Part shown: positions 34,788 through 45,025 of the stretch, one piece after another
Layout: each line of letters starts with the position of its first letter
Position numbering within the stretch: position 1 is the first letter of the stretch
Assembly (NCBI GenBank): GCA_902593845.1
Contig: CACJJV010000008.1
Coordinates: 1-64,000 of the forward strand
Direction of reading: 5' to 3'
Origin: an uncultured Pelagibacteraceae bacterium
Lineage (GTDB): Bacteria > Pseudomonadota > Alphaproteobacteria > Pelagibacterales > Pelagibacteraceae
Length of the DNA stretch: 64,000 bases
Made by a program: the position numbers and the translations under genes
Notes under the pieces: model-generated
Database searches by the model: none
What the model saw: only the letters and a program-made list of their open reading frames with translations
What the model was told of the DNA's origin: nothing

Positions 34788-37643
34788 ATGATTAAAAAGA
34801 TAGTTATAAAGGGTGCAAAAGAACATAATTTAAAAAATATATCTTTAGAAATTCCAAAGGATAAATTTATTGTAATTACCGGACTATCTGGGTCAGGAAA
34901 ATCTTCATTAGCTTTTGATACAATTTATGCAGAAGGGCAAAGAAGATATGTCGAAAGTTTATCCGCGTATGCGAGACAATTTTTAGATAAAATGAAAAAG
35001 CCAAATGTAGATCTTATAGAGGGATTAAGTCCCGCGATATCAATAGAACAAAAAAATACATCCAAAAATCCTAGATCTACGGTTGCAACAGTCACTGAAA
35101 TTTATGATTATATGAGGGTGTTATATGCTAGAGCTGGTATTCCATATTCGCCTTTCACTGGTAAACCAATTGAGTCACAAACTGTTAGTCAAATAGTAGA
35201 TAAGATTAAAAAATTACCAAAAAAATCAACTATTTATCTTTATGCACCTGTAGTCAGAGGAAGAAAAGGTGAATATAAAAAAGAGATTTTAAATTATAAA
35301 AAAAGAGGTTTTAGAAAAATCAAAATTGATGATGTTTTATATGATATTGAAAAAGTTCCAGAGTTAAATAAGAAAATTAAACATGATATTTCAATACTTG
35401 TTGATAGAATAGTTCTAAACTCATCTTTAGGAAATCGACTTGCAGAAGGTATAGAGACTTCAATACAGCTAGCTAATGGGCTCTTATTTGTTGAATATGA
35501 AGATGAAACCTTACCAAAAAAATTCAGAAAAATAGAAAAGTTGATTTTTTCAACAAAATTTGCGTGTCCTGAAAGTGGATTTACCATAGAAGAAATTGAA
35601 CCAAGATTATTTTCTTTCAATAGTCCATTTGGTGCTTGTGAGGAATGCGAGGGTATCGGAATAAAGCTTAATGTTGATCCAAATTTAGTTATACCAAATG
35701 AGAAAAAAAGTATAATTGATGGTGCAATCGAACCCTGGGCAAAAACAACAACATTGTATTATGCTCAAACATTAAGTTCTTTAGCTAAGCATTATGGATT
35801 TTCTCTAGAAGAAAAATGGTCAAAATTACCAAAAAAGATAAAAGATATTATCCTTTATGGATCTGATGATGAAGAAATAAAATTTACATATGACGATGGT
35901 TACGAGAAATATTCACATAAAAAAACTTTTGAGGGTGTAATAAACAACTTAGAAAGAAGATACCTAGAAACAGATAGTGATTGGAAAAGAGAGGAAATTG
36001 CTCAATATCAATCAGATACCAAATGTGAAAGGTGTAATGGTCATAGATTAAAAGATGAAGCATTATGCGTAAAAATTGATGGTCTTCATATAAGTGAGGT
36101 TACAGAAAAATCAATTTCAGATGCTGCAATTTGGTTTGATAATTTAAAGAATAATTTAGACAAAAGACAAGTTAAAATCGCAGAACATATTTTAAAAGAA
36201 ATTAACGAAAGATTAAATTTTTTACTTAATGTTGGTCTTGATTATCTAACCCTTTCAAGAGAGTCTGGAACTTTATCTGGTGGTGAAGCACAAAGAATAA
36301 GATTAGCATCACAAATCGGTTCTGGTTTAACAGGAGTTTTATATGTTTTAGATGAACCATCAATAGGTCTTCATCAAAAAGATAATGTAAAACTTATCAA
36401 TGCTTTAAAAAGATTAAGAGATTTAGGTAATACAGTTATAGTAGTTGAACATGATACTGAAACAATGGAGAATGCAGATCATATAATTGATCTTGGACCT
36501 GAAGCTGGTAACAAAGGAGGTGAAGTTGTTGCGGCAGGTTCAATAAAAGAAATAAGTCAAAATCAAAATAGCATTACCGGAAAATATCTATCTAATAAAT
36601 TTAAAATAAATGTGCCATCAAAAAGAAGATTAGCTAAGAATGGAAGATTTTTAGAAATTACAGGTGCAACTGGAAATAATCTTAATAATGTGAACTTAAA
36701 AATTCCATTAGGAAGTTTAACTTGTGTAACAGGAGTATCTGGTAGTGGAAAATCTACTCTTGTGTTACAGACTCTGTACAACGCTTTAAATCTTACACTA
36801 AATAATAACAAATCAAGAAAAATTCCAAAACCCTTTAAGGGTTTTAAGGGAACAGAGTTAGTTGATAAGATAATCGATATTGACCAATCACCTATCGGAA
36901 GAACTCCTAGATCTAATCCCGCAACCTATACAGGTGCATTTGGTCCTATAAGAGATTGGTTTACTGGATTGCCAGAGTCAAAGTCTAGAGGTTATAAACC
37001 TGGAAGATTTTCATTTAACGTTAAAGGTGGAAGGTGTGAAGCATGTGAAGGAGATGGTGTTATTACTTATGAAATGCACTTTTTACCAGATGTTTATATT
37101 CAATGTGACGAATGTAAAGGCACTAGATACAACAGGGAAACTCTGGAAATTAAGTTTAAAGATAAAAGTATTGCTGATGTTTTGAATATGACTGTTGATG
37201 AGGGATGTGAATACTTTGAAAATATATCAAATATTAAAACAAAATTACTAACATTAAAAAAAGTTGGTTTAGGGTATATTAAAATTGGCCAACAAGCTAC
37301 AACTCTATCAGGAGGTGAAGCTCAAAGAATTAAGTTAGCTAAAGAATTATCAAAAAGATCTACAGGAAGAACAATGTACATACTAGATGAGCCAACTACT
37401 GGGTTACATCAACATGACATAAAAAAATTACTTGAAATTCTCCATACATTTGTGGCTCTAGGAAATACTGTTGTTGTAATTGAACATAATTTAGATGTAA
37501 TTAAAACAGCTGATTATATTGTTGATATGGGACCCGAAGGTGGTGTCAAAGGTGGAAAAATTATCGCAGAAGGAAAGCCAGAGGAAATTTGTAAAATTAA
37601 TGAGAGTTACACTGGAAAATTTTTGAAACCACTTTTAAACTAA
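34788..37643 (+). CDS. uvrA: Excinuclease ABC subunit A
   Basis: Damage-recognition ATPase of nucleotide excision repair. The 951 residues have two ABC cassettes: Walker [21 protein letters not shown] and [19 protein letters not shown], with signature [16 protein letters not shown] and [16 protein letters not shown]. The zinc modules are [24 protein letters not shown] (the second cysteine of CPxC is Ser, as in other alphaproteobacteria) and [24 protein letters not shown]. Full length. Lies alone on the plus strand; the next gene is 44 bases downstream. Confidence 0.98.
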   Translation: MIKKIVIKGAKEHNLKNISLEIPKDKFIVITGLSGSGKSSLAFDTIYAEGQRRYVESLSAYARQFLDKMKKPNVDLIEGLSPAISIEQKNTSKNPRSTVATVTEIYDYMRVLYARAGIPYSPFTGKPIESQTVSQIVDKIKKLPKKSTIYLYAPVVRGRKGEYKKEILNYKKRGFRKIKIDDVLYDIEKVPELNKKIKHDISILVDRIVLNSSLGNRLAEGIETSIQLANGLLFVEYEDETLPKKFRKIEKLIFSTKFACPESGFTIEEIEPRLFSFNSPFGACEECEGIGIKLNVDPNLVIPNEKKSIIDGAIEPWAKTTTLYYAQTLSSLAKHYGFSLEEKWSKLPKKIKDIILYGSDDEEIKFTYDDGYEKYSHKKTFEGVINNLERRYLETDSDWKREEIAQYQSDTKCERCNGHRLKDEALCVKIDGLHISEVTEKSISDAAIWFDNLKNNLDKRQVKIAEHILKEINERLNFLLNVGLDYLTLSRESGTLSGGEAQRIRLASQIGSGLTGVLYVLDEPSIGLHQKDNVKLINALKRLRDLGNTVIVVEHDTETMENADHIIDLGPEAGNKGGEVVAAGSIKEISQNQNSITGKYLSNKFKINVPSKRRLAKNGRFLEITGATGNNLNNVNLKIPLGSLTCVTGVSGSGKSTLVLQTLYNALNLTLNNNKSRKIPKPFKGFKGTELVDKIIDIDQSPIGRTPRSNPATYTGAFGPIRDWFTGLPESKSRGYKPGRFSFNVKGGRCEACEGDGVITYEMHFLPDVYIQCDECKGTRYNRETLEIKFKDKSIADVLNMTVDEGCEYFENISNIKTKLLTLKKVGLGYIKIGQQATTLSGGEAQRIKLAKELSKRSTGRTMYILDEPTTGLHQHDIKKLLEILHTFVALGNTVVVIEHNLDVIKTADYIVDMGPEGGVKGGKIIAEGKPEEICKINESYTGKFLKPLLN

Positions 37644-37687
37644 GAAAAAATCATTGGTAAACTTAATCAAAATTAGTATATTTAAGT

Positions 37688-38290
37688 ATGGATAAATTAT
37701 TAGCCTCTCTACCGAGAACAATACACGCTTCGCTAGCCTTAGCTGTGATTGTTTTTTTTGGATTATTCTATCAAAATGATGGGTTTAGTTTTGATAGACT
37801 TTTCTGGTCATGGTTGACAAGATTTTTTCACGTCGTGGTAGCTATAATGTGGATAGGTCTTTTGTGGTATTTTAATTTTGTACAAATTCCAAACATGAGT
37901 AAAATTCCAGATGAACAAAAGCCAGCAATTGGTAAAGTTATTGCTCCAGCTGCTCTTTTTTATTTTAGATGGGCAGCAGCACTTACAATTTTGTCAGGAT
38001 TTATACTAGCATGGTTAAATGGATATCTTCATGACGCGATGACTTTAAGTATAGGCTCAGGGGTGCCAAAACACACTGCTATTGGAATTGGAATGTGGCT
38101 GGGCGTTGTTATGGCTTTTAATGTATGGTTTGTAATTTGGCCAAATCAGAAAAAAGCTTTAGGTATAGTAGAATGCGAGCCTGAGATAAAAGCAAAATCA
38201 GCTAAAACAGCAATGTTGTTTTCAAGAACAAATACTTTGTTATCTTTACCGATGCTACTTTCAATGGTAGCTGCTCAAAATTTATATTAG
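37688..38290 (+). CDS. PuuD-like (urate hydroxylase N-terminal domain) membrane protein
   Basis: A 200-residue protein with about five membrane helices, matching the urate oxidase N-terminal (PuuD) domain. Stretches FFHVVVAIMWIGLLWYFNFV, YFRWAAALTILSGFILAW and GMWLGVVMAFNVWFVIWPNQ are typical. The C-terminal cytochrome c domain of the full PuuD urate hydroxylase is missing, so urate oxidation cannot be assumed. Conserved His and Trp residues may hold heme. The stop overlaps the convergent secF gene by 4 bases. Confidence 0.85.
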   Translation: MDKLLASLPRTIHASLALAVIVFFGLFYQNDGFSFDRLFWSWLTRFFHVVVAIMWIGLLWYFNFVQIPNMSKIPDEQKPAIGKVIAPAALFYFRWAAALTILSGFILAWLNGYLHDAMTLSIGSGVPKHTAIGIGMWLGVVMAFNVWFVIWPNQKKALGIVECEPEIKAKSAKTAMLFSRTNTLLSLPMLLSMVAAQNLY

Positions 38291-39171
38291 TTTTTATCTT
38301 CTCTAAGGACTGTTTTTTGAGACACATTTAATCTTACTAACACTGTGTTTGCAATATAAATTGATGAATAAGTCCCAAAAATTACCCCAAATATCATGGC
38401 TAAAGAAAAACCTTTCAAAACCTCACCGCCAAAAAAGAATATTGAAAGCAACGCTAATAGAGTCGTTACAGAAGTTATCAAAGTACGAGACAAAGTTTCG
38501 TTAATAGAGATATTTGTTAGCTCAAAAATTTTAATATCAGAATATTTTCTTAAATTTTCTCTTACTCTATCGAAAATAACAACTGTATCATTCATTGAAT
38601 AACCAACTATTGTGAGTACAGCTGCAATTATTGAAAGATTAATCTCTAGGCCCAATAAAGAAAAGAGACCAAGTGTAACAATGACATCATGAAATAAAGC
38701 TACTATTGCACCTAAGCTAAATTGCCATTCAAATCTTATCCAAATATATACAAGCATCAAAAACAAAGCCACTGATATTGCAATAACACCTGATCTTAAT
38801 AATTCAGCACTGACTTTAGGGCCAACATTTTCTACTCTTCTGAAATTGAAGCTGTTCCCGAATGATTTATCTAAATTCTTCTTAATTTCTTCAATTACAT
38901 TTTTATTTTCATTATTTTCAAACTTAATCAAAAAATCAGTCTCATTACCAAAGTTTTTAACAGATACATCACCCAAATTCATTTGACTTAAATTATCCCT
39001 TAGTGAGGAAACATTAATCTTGCTGTCTGTAGATCTTAATTCAATAAGAGTTCCACCTTTAAAATCTATTCCAAAATTTAAACCTTTAAACGTAAGTAAT
39101 AATAAAGAAACAATTACTAAGGATACTGAAAGAATATTAAATTTATTATAATATTTGTTAAAGGCTATCAT
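38287..39171 (-). CDS. secF: Protein translocase subunit SecF
   Basis: Inner-membrane RND-type partner of SecD that uses the proton gradient to aid late translocation. The 294 residues have six membrane segments. The family motif GIDFKGGTLIELRS is at the start; IVGYSMNDTVVIFDRVREN and SINETLSRTLITSVTTLLAL are conserved near the middle. Begins right after the secD stop (0 bases apart). Co-transcribed with secD and yajC. Confidence 0.97.
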   Translation of the reverse strand: MIAFNKYYNKFNILSVSLVIVSLLLLTFKGLNFGIDFKGGTLIELRSTDSKINVSSLRDNLSQMNLGDVSVKNFGNETDFLIKFENNENKNVIEEIKKNLDKSFGNSFNFRRVENVGPKVSAELLRSGVIAISVALFLMLVYIWIRFEWQFSLGAIVALFHDVIVTLGLFSLLGLEINLSIIAAVLTIVGYSMNDTVVIFDRVRENLRKYSDIKIFELTNISINETLSRTLITSVTTLLALLSIFFFGGEVLKGFSLAMIFGVIFGTYSSIYIANTVLVRLNVSQKTVLREDKN

Positions 39172-40725
39172 CTAAATCAATCCCTCTTTTTCTTTATTTT
39201 TCGATACATACAAAACGGTCAATAATCTTGCTATAAAATAGACAGTGAATAATGTTGTAAATATCCCAATTCCTAGTGTTAATGAAAAACCTTTAATTGG
39301 ACCTGATCCCATAAAGAATAAAATAATCGCTGCTAATAAAGTAGTAATATTCGCATCTAATATAGCAGTTCTGGATTTTGTATAACCACTATCAAATGCT
39401 ATTAAATTATTTTTTTCACTCTTTAACTCCTCTTTAATTCTTTCAAAAATTAGAACATTTGCATCAACAGCCATACCCACGGTAAGAATTATTCCTGCTA
39501 TACCAGGTAATGTTAAAGTTGCTTCAAAAATAGTTAGTATTCCAACTAATATGAAAAGATTTAATATTAAAGCAATATTAGTGATGATTCCAAAGATTTT
39601 ATATTTAACAAAAATATAAAGTATGACCAATATAAAACCAATTAACAAAGCAATCATTCCTGCGTTTATAGAGTCCTGTCCTAAATCTGGACCAACAGTT
39701 CTTTCTTCAATAATATTTAAAGGGGCAGGTAATGCACCTGATCTTAAAAGTAAGGCAAGATCAGTTGCTGATTGAAATGTAAATCCTCCACTGATTTGGC
39801 CAGAACCGGTAGCAATTGTGTCTCTGATAACTGGAGCACTAATAACTTTTCCATCTAAAACTATAGCTAATCTTTTACCAATACCTGTAGAGGTGGCTTT
39901 ACCAAATCTTTTTGCTCCTACCCTATCCAGTGAAAAGGTCACAACAGTCTCATTGTTTTCTGTATCCATTCTTGGTTGAGCATCTAAAAGATTTTCACCA
40001 CTTAGTATAATTCTTTTACTAACTATTGCTTCCTCGGTACCATCTTCGAATTCTAATTTTTCTGCTCCGAATGAACCTTCGGTATCATTCGTAACAAATC
40101 TAAATGTTAAATTTGCAGTTTTTCCAAGTAAAGATTTTATTCTCATTGGATCATCTAAACCTGGCAACTCAACTAATATTCTGTCGTTACCTCTTTTTAA
40201 AATATTGGGTTCATTTGTACCGATTTCATCTATCCTTCTTCTGACTATTTCTAGCGCTTGATCTTGAGATGATGTTTTTAGATTAATAATTCCTTGCTTA
40301 GAGAAAGAAACTTTAAAAAAATTATTTTCCTCAACTATATTTAATTGATGGGATTTAAATCTTTGATAATAAGGATTTAATTCACTTTCTTCTGACGCAA
40401 ATTCATCCAAGATAGTTTGTTTTGAATTTTCATCTGAAGTAAATGATAAGGTCTGATTTGAAAGTTTAAAATTTGTAATTCTGACATTTTTTTCTTTAAA
40501 AAAATTTCTTATCGTAACTGTTAAATTTTGAAGTTTTTGCTCGATTACTGGATCATTATCAATTTCCAGCAAAAGATAAGATCCTCCTTGTAGATCTAAA
40601 CCTAAATTAATTTTTTTATTTAATATTTTATTATCAAAATTAAAAAGGTTTGATAAAGCAAATATAATAAAAAGTAAGGAAATTATAGTAATAAAAATAA
40701 TTCTTAGTTTTGAAAAATATAACAC
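39172..40725 (-). CDS. secD: Protein translocase subunit SecD
   Basis: RND-type translocase subunit of 517 residues. It starts with one membrane helix then GLDLQGGSYLLLEID (the D1 motif), followed by a large periplasmic domain with SQDQALEIVRRRIDEIGTNE and LPGLDDPMRIKSLLGKTA, and ends with TM segments containing LPGIAGIILTVGMAVDANVL. Standard length for an alphaproteobacterial SecD. Sixteen bases after yajC, and secF follows directly. Confidence 0.97.
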   Translation of the reverse strand: MLYFSKLRIIFITIISLLFIIFALSNLFNFDNKILNKKINLGLDLQGGSYLLLEIDNDPVIEQKLQNLTVTIRNFFKEKNVRITNFKLSNQTLSFTSDENSKQTILDEFASEESELNPYYQRFKSHQLNIVEENNFFKVSFSKQGIINLKTSSQDQALEIVRRRIDEIGTNEPNILKRGNDRILVELPGLDDPMRIKSLLGKTANLTFRFVTNDTEGSFGAEKLEFEDGTEEAIVSKRIILSGENLLDAQPRMDTENNETVVTFSLDRVGAKRFGKATSTGIGKRLAIVLDGKVISAPVIRDTIATGSGQISGGFTFQSATDLALLLRSGALPAPLNIIEERTVGPDLGQDSINAGMIALLIGFILVILYIFVKYKIFGIITNIALILNLFILVGILTIFEATLTLPGIAGIILTVGMAVDANVLIFERIKEELKSEKNNLIAFDSGYTKSRTAILDANITTLLAAIILFFMGSGPIKGFSLTLGIGIFTTLFTVYFIARLLTVLYVSKNKEKEGLI

Positions 40726-40741
40726 TTTAAATTCAAAAAAA

Positions 40742-41029
40742 TTATTTTTTTACTTCTTGAGAGTTCATTAGACTTTGAACACCAGTACCTCTAATCACCT
40801 CAACTGTTACGTTGTCAGCAATCTCTACTTCAATTTTATCATTATCTACAACTCTAGAAATCGTTCCCGTAATACCACCAGACGTTACAATTTTGTCACC
40901 TTTTTTTAAACTCTCAACCATGGCTTTATGTTCTTTAACTTTTTTTTGCTGAGGTCTTATTAAGAAAAAATAAAAAATAACAAAAATTAAAATTAATGGT
41001 ATAAATTGTCCTATTCCTGCACTATCCAT
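40742..41029 (-). CDS. yajC: Preprotein translocase subunit YajC
   Basis: Small membrane partner of SecDF. The 95 residues have one N-terminal helix (FIPLILIFVIFYFFLIRPQQ) followed by a basic region and the beta-rich tail DKIVTSGGITGTISRVVDND. Lies between serS and secD. In many relatives surE and pcm sit between serS and yajC; here they are absent and only 54 bases separate yajC from serS. Confidence 0.96.
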   Translation of the reverse strand: MDSAGIGQFIPLILIFVIFYFFLIRPQQKKVKEHKAMVESLKKGDKIVTSGGITGTISRVVDNDKIEVEIADNVTVEVIRGTGVQSLMNSQEVKK

Positions 41030-41083
41030 AAAACTCCTTAATTAAAATTGATTATTTATACTATCTAAAAGATTAAAACAACT

Positions 41084-42343
41084 TTATTTGACAGAAATTT
41101 TTTCCAAATTGTCCATATACGGTCTTAAAACTTTTGGAATTATTATTGAACCATCTTTTTGTTGATAATTTTCTAAAACTGCTATTAAAGTTCTACCCAC
41201 AGCTAGACCACTCCCATTTAAAGTGCCAACATAAAGAGTTTCTTTTTTCTGATTCTTATATCTTGCTTTCATTCTCACAGCTTGAAAAGTTGAACAAGAT
41301 GAACAAGAAGAAATTTCTCTATATTTTTTCTCTGAAGGTAGCCAAACTTCAATGTCATAAGTTTTTTCAGCACTAAATCCCATGTCACCGCTGCATAGGA
41401 TCATTTTTCTGTATGGTAATTCTAATAGATCTAAAATTGATGTTGCACATTTTGTCATCCTCTCAAGTTCTTCTAGGCATTTTTCTTGTTCGACAATACT
41501 AACCATTTCGACTTTGTAAAACTGATGCTGTCTAATCATACCTTTTGTATCTTTGCCATAACTACCCGCCTCTTTTCTGAAGCATGGTGTAGATGCAACA
41601 AATCTCATTGGTAGATCTTTTTGATTAATCATCTGATTTTTAACAATATTAGTTAAAATCACTTCTGCAGTAGGTATCAAAAACTTTCTTTCCCCATTAT
41701 CATCCAATTTGATTTCAAATTGATCATTTTCGAATTTAGGAAGTTGACCCGTACCAAACATTGTACTTTCAGAAGCAAATAAAGGTGGTGAAATTTCTTC
41801 ATAACCATTTTTTAATATGTGTGTATCTAACATGAAATTTGAAATAGCCCTTTCTAATAAGGCCAGTTTATTTTTTACGAATACAAACCGTGTGCCTGTA
41901 GTTTTTGTGGCTAGGTCAAAATCAAGCATTCCAAGTTTTTCACCTAATTCATAATGTGATAAGGGTTTAAAATCAAAATTTGGTATTTGACCTGATTTCA
42001 TTATTTCTACGTTATCATTTTCATCTTTTCCACTCGGAACATCTTTATGAGGAATATTTGGGATAAATGATAAAATTTTATCTAGTTGGTCTTTTATTAT
42101 TTTTTGCTGTTTTGATATTTCGTCTATTTCATTTGAAATTTCTTTTGATTTTTTAAATAATTTTTCATCTTTAGATTTTGAAATTTCTTTCTTTTCATTT
42201 TCTAAAGACTCTTTTTTTTGAATAAAATCTCTATTTTTGATATCTAAGTCTTTAAGTTCATTAAAATCTATTTTAAGAAATCTACCTTTCAGCGCGTTTT
42301 TAAAATCATCAAAATTTTTTCTTATTTCCTTTAAGTTATGCAT
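41084..42343 (-). CDS. serS: Seryl-tRNA synthetase
   Basis: Charges tRNA-Ser. The 419 residues start with a long antiparallel coiled coil (about residues 30-100, rich in Lys/Glu). The class II core has motif 2 as TPCFRKEAGSYGKDTKGMIR with HQFYKVEMVSI, and motif 3 as GSGLAVGRTLIAVLENYQQ. SCSTFQAVRMKARYK is the usual serine-binding region. Overlaps the C-terminal end of tatC by 8 bases. Confidence 0.97.
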   Translation of the reverse strand: MHNLKEIRKNFDDFKNALKGRFLKIDFNELKDLDIKNRDFIQKKESLENEKKEISKSKDEKLFKKSKEISNEIDEISKQQKIIKDQLDKILSFIPNIPHKDVPSGKDENDNVEIMKSGQIPNFDFKPLSHYELGEKLGMLDFDLATKTTGTRFVFVKNKLALLERAISNFMLDTHILKNGYEEISPPLFASESTMFGTGQLPKFENDQFEIKLDDNGERKFLIPTAEVILTNIVKNQMINQKDLPMRFVASTPCFRKEAGSYGKDTKGMIRQHQFYKVEMVSIVEQEKCLEELERMTKCATSILDLLELPYRKMILCSGDMGFSAEKTYDIEVWLPSEKKYREISSCSSCSTFQAVRMKARYKNQKKETLYVGTLNGSGLAVGRTLIAVLENYQQKDGSIIIPKVLRPYMDNLEKISVK

Positions 42344-43107
42344 TAGAATCTTTAAATTTCTTATTCTCTATAAACTTTACAGAAAAAATTGATAATTCAT
42401 ATAAAATTAATAATGGAATCGCTAAACCAATTTGGGTTATAGGATCAGGTGGTGTTAATAACGCTGCTGCTGCAAAAATTATAACTACAACGTATTTTCT
42501 TCTTTTCTTTAAAAATTCAGAATCAACAATACCAATTCTTGCTAGTAAACTTAAGACCACAGGTAATTGAAAACTTATACCAAAAGCGAAAATAAGTTTC
42601 ATGACAAGTGATAAATATTCATTTACCTTAGCTTCAAGTTGTATCGGTAAATTTGTGGATAAACCTGTGCTTTCAAATGATAAAAAAAACTTTATCGCTA
42701 AAGGCATTATCAAATAATAAACTAACATCCCTCCAAGAAAAAAAAAGCACTGGAGTTAATATTAGATAAGGTAATATTGCATGTTTTTCATGTTTATATA
42801 AACCAGGCGCTATAAATTTCCAAATTTGCATAAGTATAAACGGGCAAGTGACAAAGAATGCTGTAAAGAAAGAAATCTTTAGATATGTTAAAAAGGTTTC
42901 TTGAAGAGCGGTAAATATTAATCGTCTGTCGGTTCCATCATCTTTAACGGCTTGGGCGAAAGGATCTACTAAAAAACCGTATAAATGTTCTGCAAAAAAA
43001 TAACATCCAACAAAAAAAACAATTAGAAAAATAAAACTATGTATAAGTCTTTTTCTTAGTTCAGCTAAATGGCTTACAAAACCACCCTCTTTATCATTCT
43101 GACTCAT
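42336..43107 (-). pseudogene. tatC: Sec-independent protein translocase TatC, frameshifted
   Basis: TatC is the multi-span receptor for twin-arginine signal peptides. Two frames join to give a 256-residue protein of normal length. The first runs from ATG 43107 (SHLAELRKRLIHSFIFLIVF) to YLILTPVLFF. The second continues LGGMLVYYLIMPLAIKFFLS to the stop at 42336. The break is in a run of nine A on the plus strand (42738-42746); with eight the frame is continuous. All other Tat genes are intact and twin-arginine export is normally important, so a sequencing error or slippage is more likely than loss. Confidence 0.85.
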
Positions 43108-43309
43108 GTTTTTTTTCTTCTTTTTTTTCTATTTTATCATTTTCAATATCAATATTTGAAACTTCATTTTGGACATTATTGATATAATTCTTAATTGTAC
43201 CAATCCATGAGCCAACTTTTTTTAACATTATTGGAAAATCTTTTGGTCCGAGAACAACAATAGCTATTGCTACGATAATTAAAATCTCAAACCAACCAAT
43301 AGTAGGCAT
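43094..43309 (-). CDS. tatB: Twin-arginine translocase subunit TatB
   Basis: A 71-residue single-span protein: N-terminal helix PTIGWFEILIIVAIAIVVLG with Glu in the TatB-type position, then the conserved GPKDFPIMLKKVGSWIG amphipathic helix and a charged tail. Shorter than the E. coli protein but usual for this lineage. Five bases downstream of tatA and overlapping the start of tatC by 14 bases. Confidence 0.93.
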   Translation of the reverse strand: MPTIGWFEILIIVAIAIVVLGPKDFPIMLKKVGSWIGTIKNYINNVQNEVSNIDIENDKIEKKEEKKHESE

Positions 43310-43314
43310 GTGAT

Positions 43315-43515
43315 TTAATCTTTTTTGTTATTATCTTGATTATCTTCGGAAATATTTTTAGGTTCGTTGTCATCAGTAACATCTGATGCCATACCTTTTT
43401 TGAAGCTCTTAATTCCTTTAGCAACATCTCCCATCAGACTTGAGATCTTACCTCTTCCAAAAAGTAAAACTACAAGTATAACAACAATTGCTATCTGCCA
43501 AATTCCTATGCTCAT
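43315..43515 (-). CDS. tatA: Twin-arginine translocase subunit TatA
   Basis: A 66-residue pore-forming Tat component. The helix [20 protein letters not shown] is followed by the [20 protein letters not shown] amphipathic segment with the conserved Phe-Gly and Lys pattern. A short acidic tail ends NNKKD. First of the tatABC cluster, 56 bases after scpB. Confidence 0.95.
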   Translation of the reverse strand: MSIGIWQIAIVVILVVLLFGRGKISSLMGDVAKGIKSFKKGMASDVTDDNEPKNISEDNQDNNKKD

Positions 43516-43571
43516 AGAAAAGTTATATATCTTTTATTCTCAATTTAAAAGTGACTTTTTTTTAACCTAAG

Positions 43572-44279
43572 TTATGAATTCTTATTTTTCTCCTCAGAGT
43601 CTAAAGTGCTGCTTAGCATTTCATCAATATTTGAATAAATATCCTCTTTTTTACCATCTTGTTTCTCTTTATAAAATTTACCAGTTCCAAAAATTGCATT
43701 ATCAATATTTGTACTATCGATAAGACCAGCGGCACCCAATTCATCAACGGTTGGTAAATCGGATAACTTTTGAAGATTGAAATGACTTAAAAAATCATCA
43801 GTCGTGACATATTGAATTGGTTTTCCAGGGACATCTTTTCTACCACCTGGTTTTACCCAGTTTAACTCCATCAAAATTTCAAGAGTATTTGTGCCGAATG
43901 CAACACCTCTAATTTCCTCAATTTCAGCACGTGTTACGGGTTGATGATAAACAATGATTGCAAGTGTTTCAATTGCAGCTCTTGATAATTTTTTTTCAAC
44001 AGTTTTTTCTTGTTTCATAATTTCAGAAAGATTTGGCGATGTTCTAAATGACCATTTTTTTGAGATACACACTAAATTAATACCTCGATTAGAATATTCG
44101 TTTTGTAATTTTAATAAAATTTTTTCGACATTAGTTTTTTTTGAAATCTTATTTTCTATAGTTTCAATATCAAGTGGCTCAGCAGCTGCAAAAACTATTG
44201 CTTCAATTTCTTTTTCAATTGAGGATAATTTATTAGGAAAATCAATAATATTATCTTTTTTTGTAATTTTTTTATTCAT
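43572..44279 (-). CDS. scpB: Segregation and condensation protein B
   Basis: ScpB helps SMC-ScpA condense and segregate chromosomes. The 235 residues contain two winged-helix domains; SIEKEIEAIVFAAAEPLDIE opens the first and AIIVYHQPVTRAEIEEIRGV is in the second. RKDVPGKPIQYVTTDDFLSHF is also a family stretch. It overlaps the scpA gene by one base. The C-terminal part after about residue 185 is polar and variable. Confidence 0.95.
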   Translation of the reverse strand: MNKKITKKDNIIDFPNKLSSIEKEIEAIVFAAAEPLDIETIENKISKKTNVEKILLKLQNEYSNRGINLVCISKKWSFRTSPNLSEIMKQEKTVEKKLSRAAIETLAIIVYHQPVTRAEIEEIRGVAFGTNTLEILMELNWVKPGGRKDVPGKPIQYVTTDDFLSHFNLQKLSDLPTVDELGAAGLIDSTNIDNAIFGTGKFYKEKQDGKKEDIYSNIDEMLSSTLDSEEKNKNS

Positions 44280-45016
44280 TATTTTTCCTTAATAAAAATA
44301 TCATCAAATAAATTTTCTTGTTTAATTTTTAAATTACCTTCTTTAACAAGTTCAAGTGATCCTGCAAAAATACCTGCTGTGCCAGTTTTTTTATATTTTG
44401 TAATACTCTTAAAATTTTTAGGTATCAAGTCCTCTAATTTTTTCCAATCTGTTAATTTTCCAAAAAAATCTCTGATTGTTTTAATCCCCTCTTCAGTTGT
44501 AAAAACAGGGAGTTTAGGAATATTTATTTTTTGAAAATCTTTGGTCATAATAATAGTTGAATATGTTTTTAGTAATTCAAATAAATTTACTTTAATTTCA
44601 CTGTTATAAATGGGTCTAATGCCTGCTTTTACACCTCTTGTTCTGATTTCACGACCTAATCTTTTACGCTTTAACATTTGTTCAGATAATAATCTGATTA
44701 ATTCTAATTTTTTAAGTTGGAGTTTTAATTTTTCTGCCACTTCTTGAACTTTAAACTCTTCCTCAGGTGTTCCAGGTAAAAGAAGTTTAGATTTCAAATA
44801 AGCAAGCCATGTGGCCATAAGTAAATACTCAGAGGCGGACTCTAGGTTTAGATTTTTTTGGTTTGTTATAAAATCATGAAATTGATCTGCTAGTTTTGTA
44901 ATAGAAATATTTTCTAAATTCACCTTTTGAGATTTTGCAAGGTCTAACAATATATCTAATGGACCGTTATAATTTTCAATATCAACACTAAAAAGTGAGG
45001 AATCATTTTCTGTCAT
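44279..45016 (-). CDS. scpA: Segregation and condensation protein A
   Basis: Kleisin partner of SMC. The 245 residues begin with FSVDIENYNGPLDILLDLAK, then ASEYLLMATWLAYLKSKLLL, both typical of ScpA. The mid-region has EVAEKLKLQLKKLELIRLLS. Nine bases after nagZ and overlapping scpB by one base. In alphaproteobacteria nagZ-scpA-scpB-tatABC is a conserved order. Confidence 0.95.
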   Translation of the reverse strand: MTENDSSLFSVDIENYNGPLDILLDLAKSQKVNLENISITKLADQFHDFITNQKNLNLESASEYLLMATWLAYLKSKLLLPGTPEEEFKVQEVAEKLKLQLKKLELIRLLSEQMLKRKRLGREIRTRGVKAGIRPIYNSEIKVNLFELLKTYSTIIMTKDFQKINIPKLPVFTTEEGIKTIRDFFGKLTDWKKLEDLIPKNFKSITKYKKTGTAGIFAGSLELVKEGNLKIKQENLFDDIFIKEK

Positions 45017-45025
45017 AAACGAATA

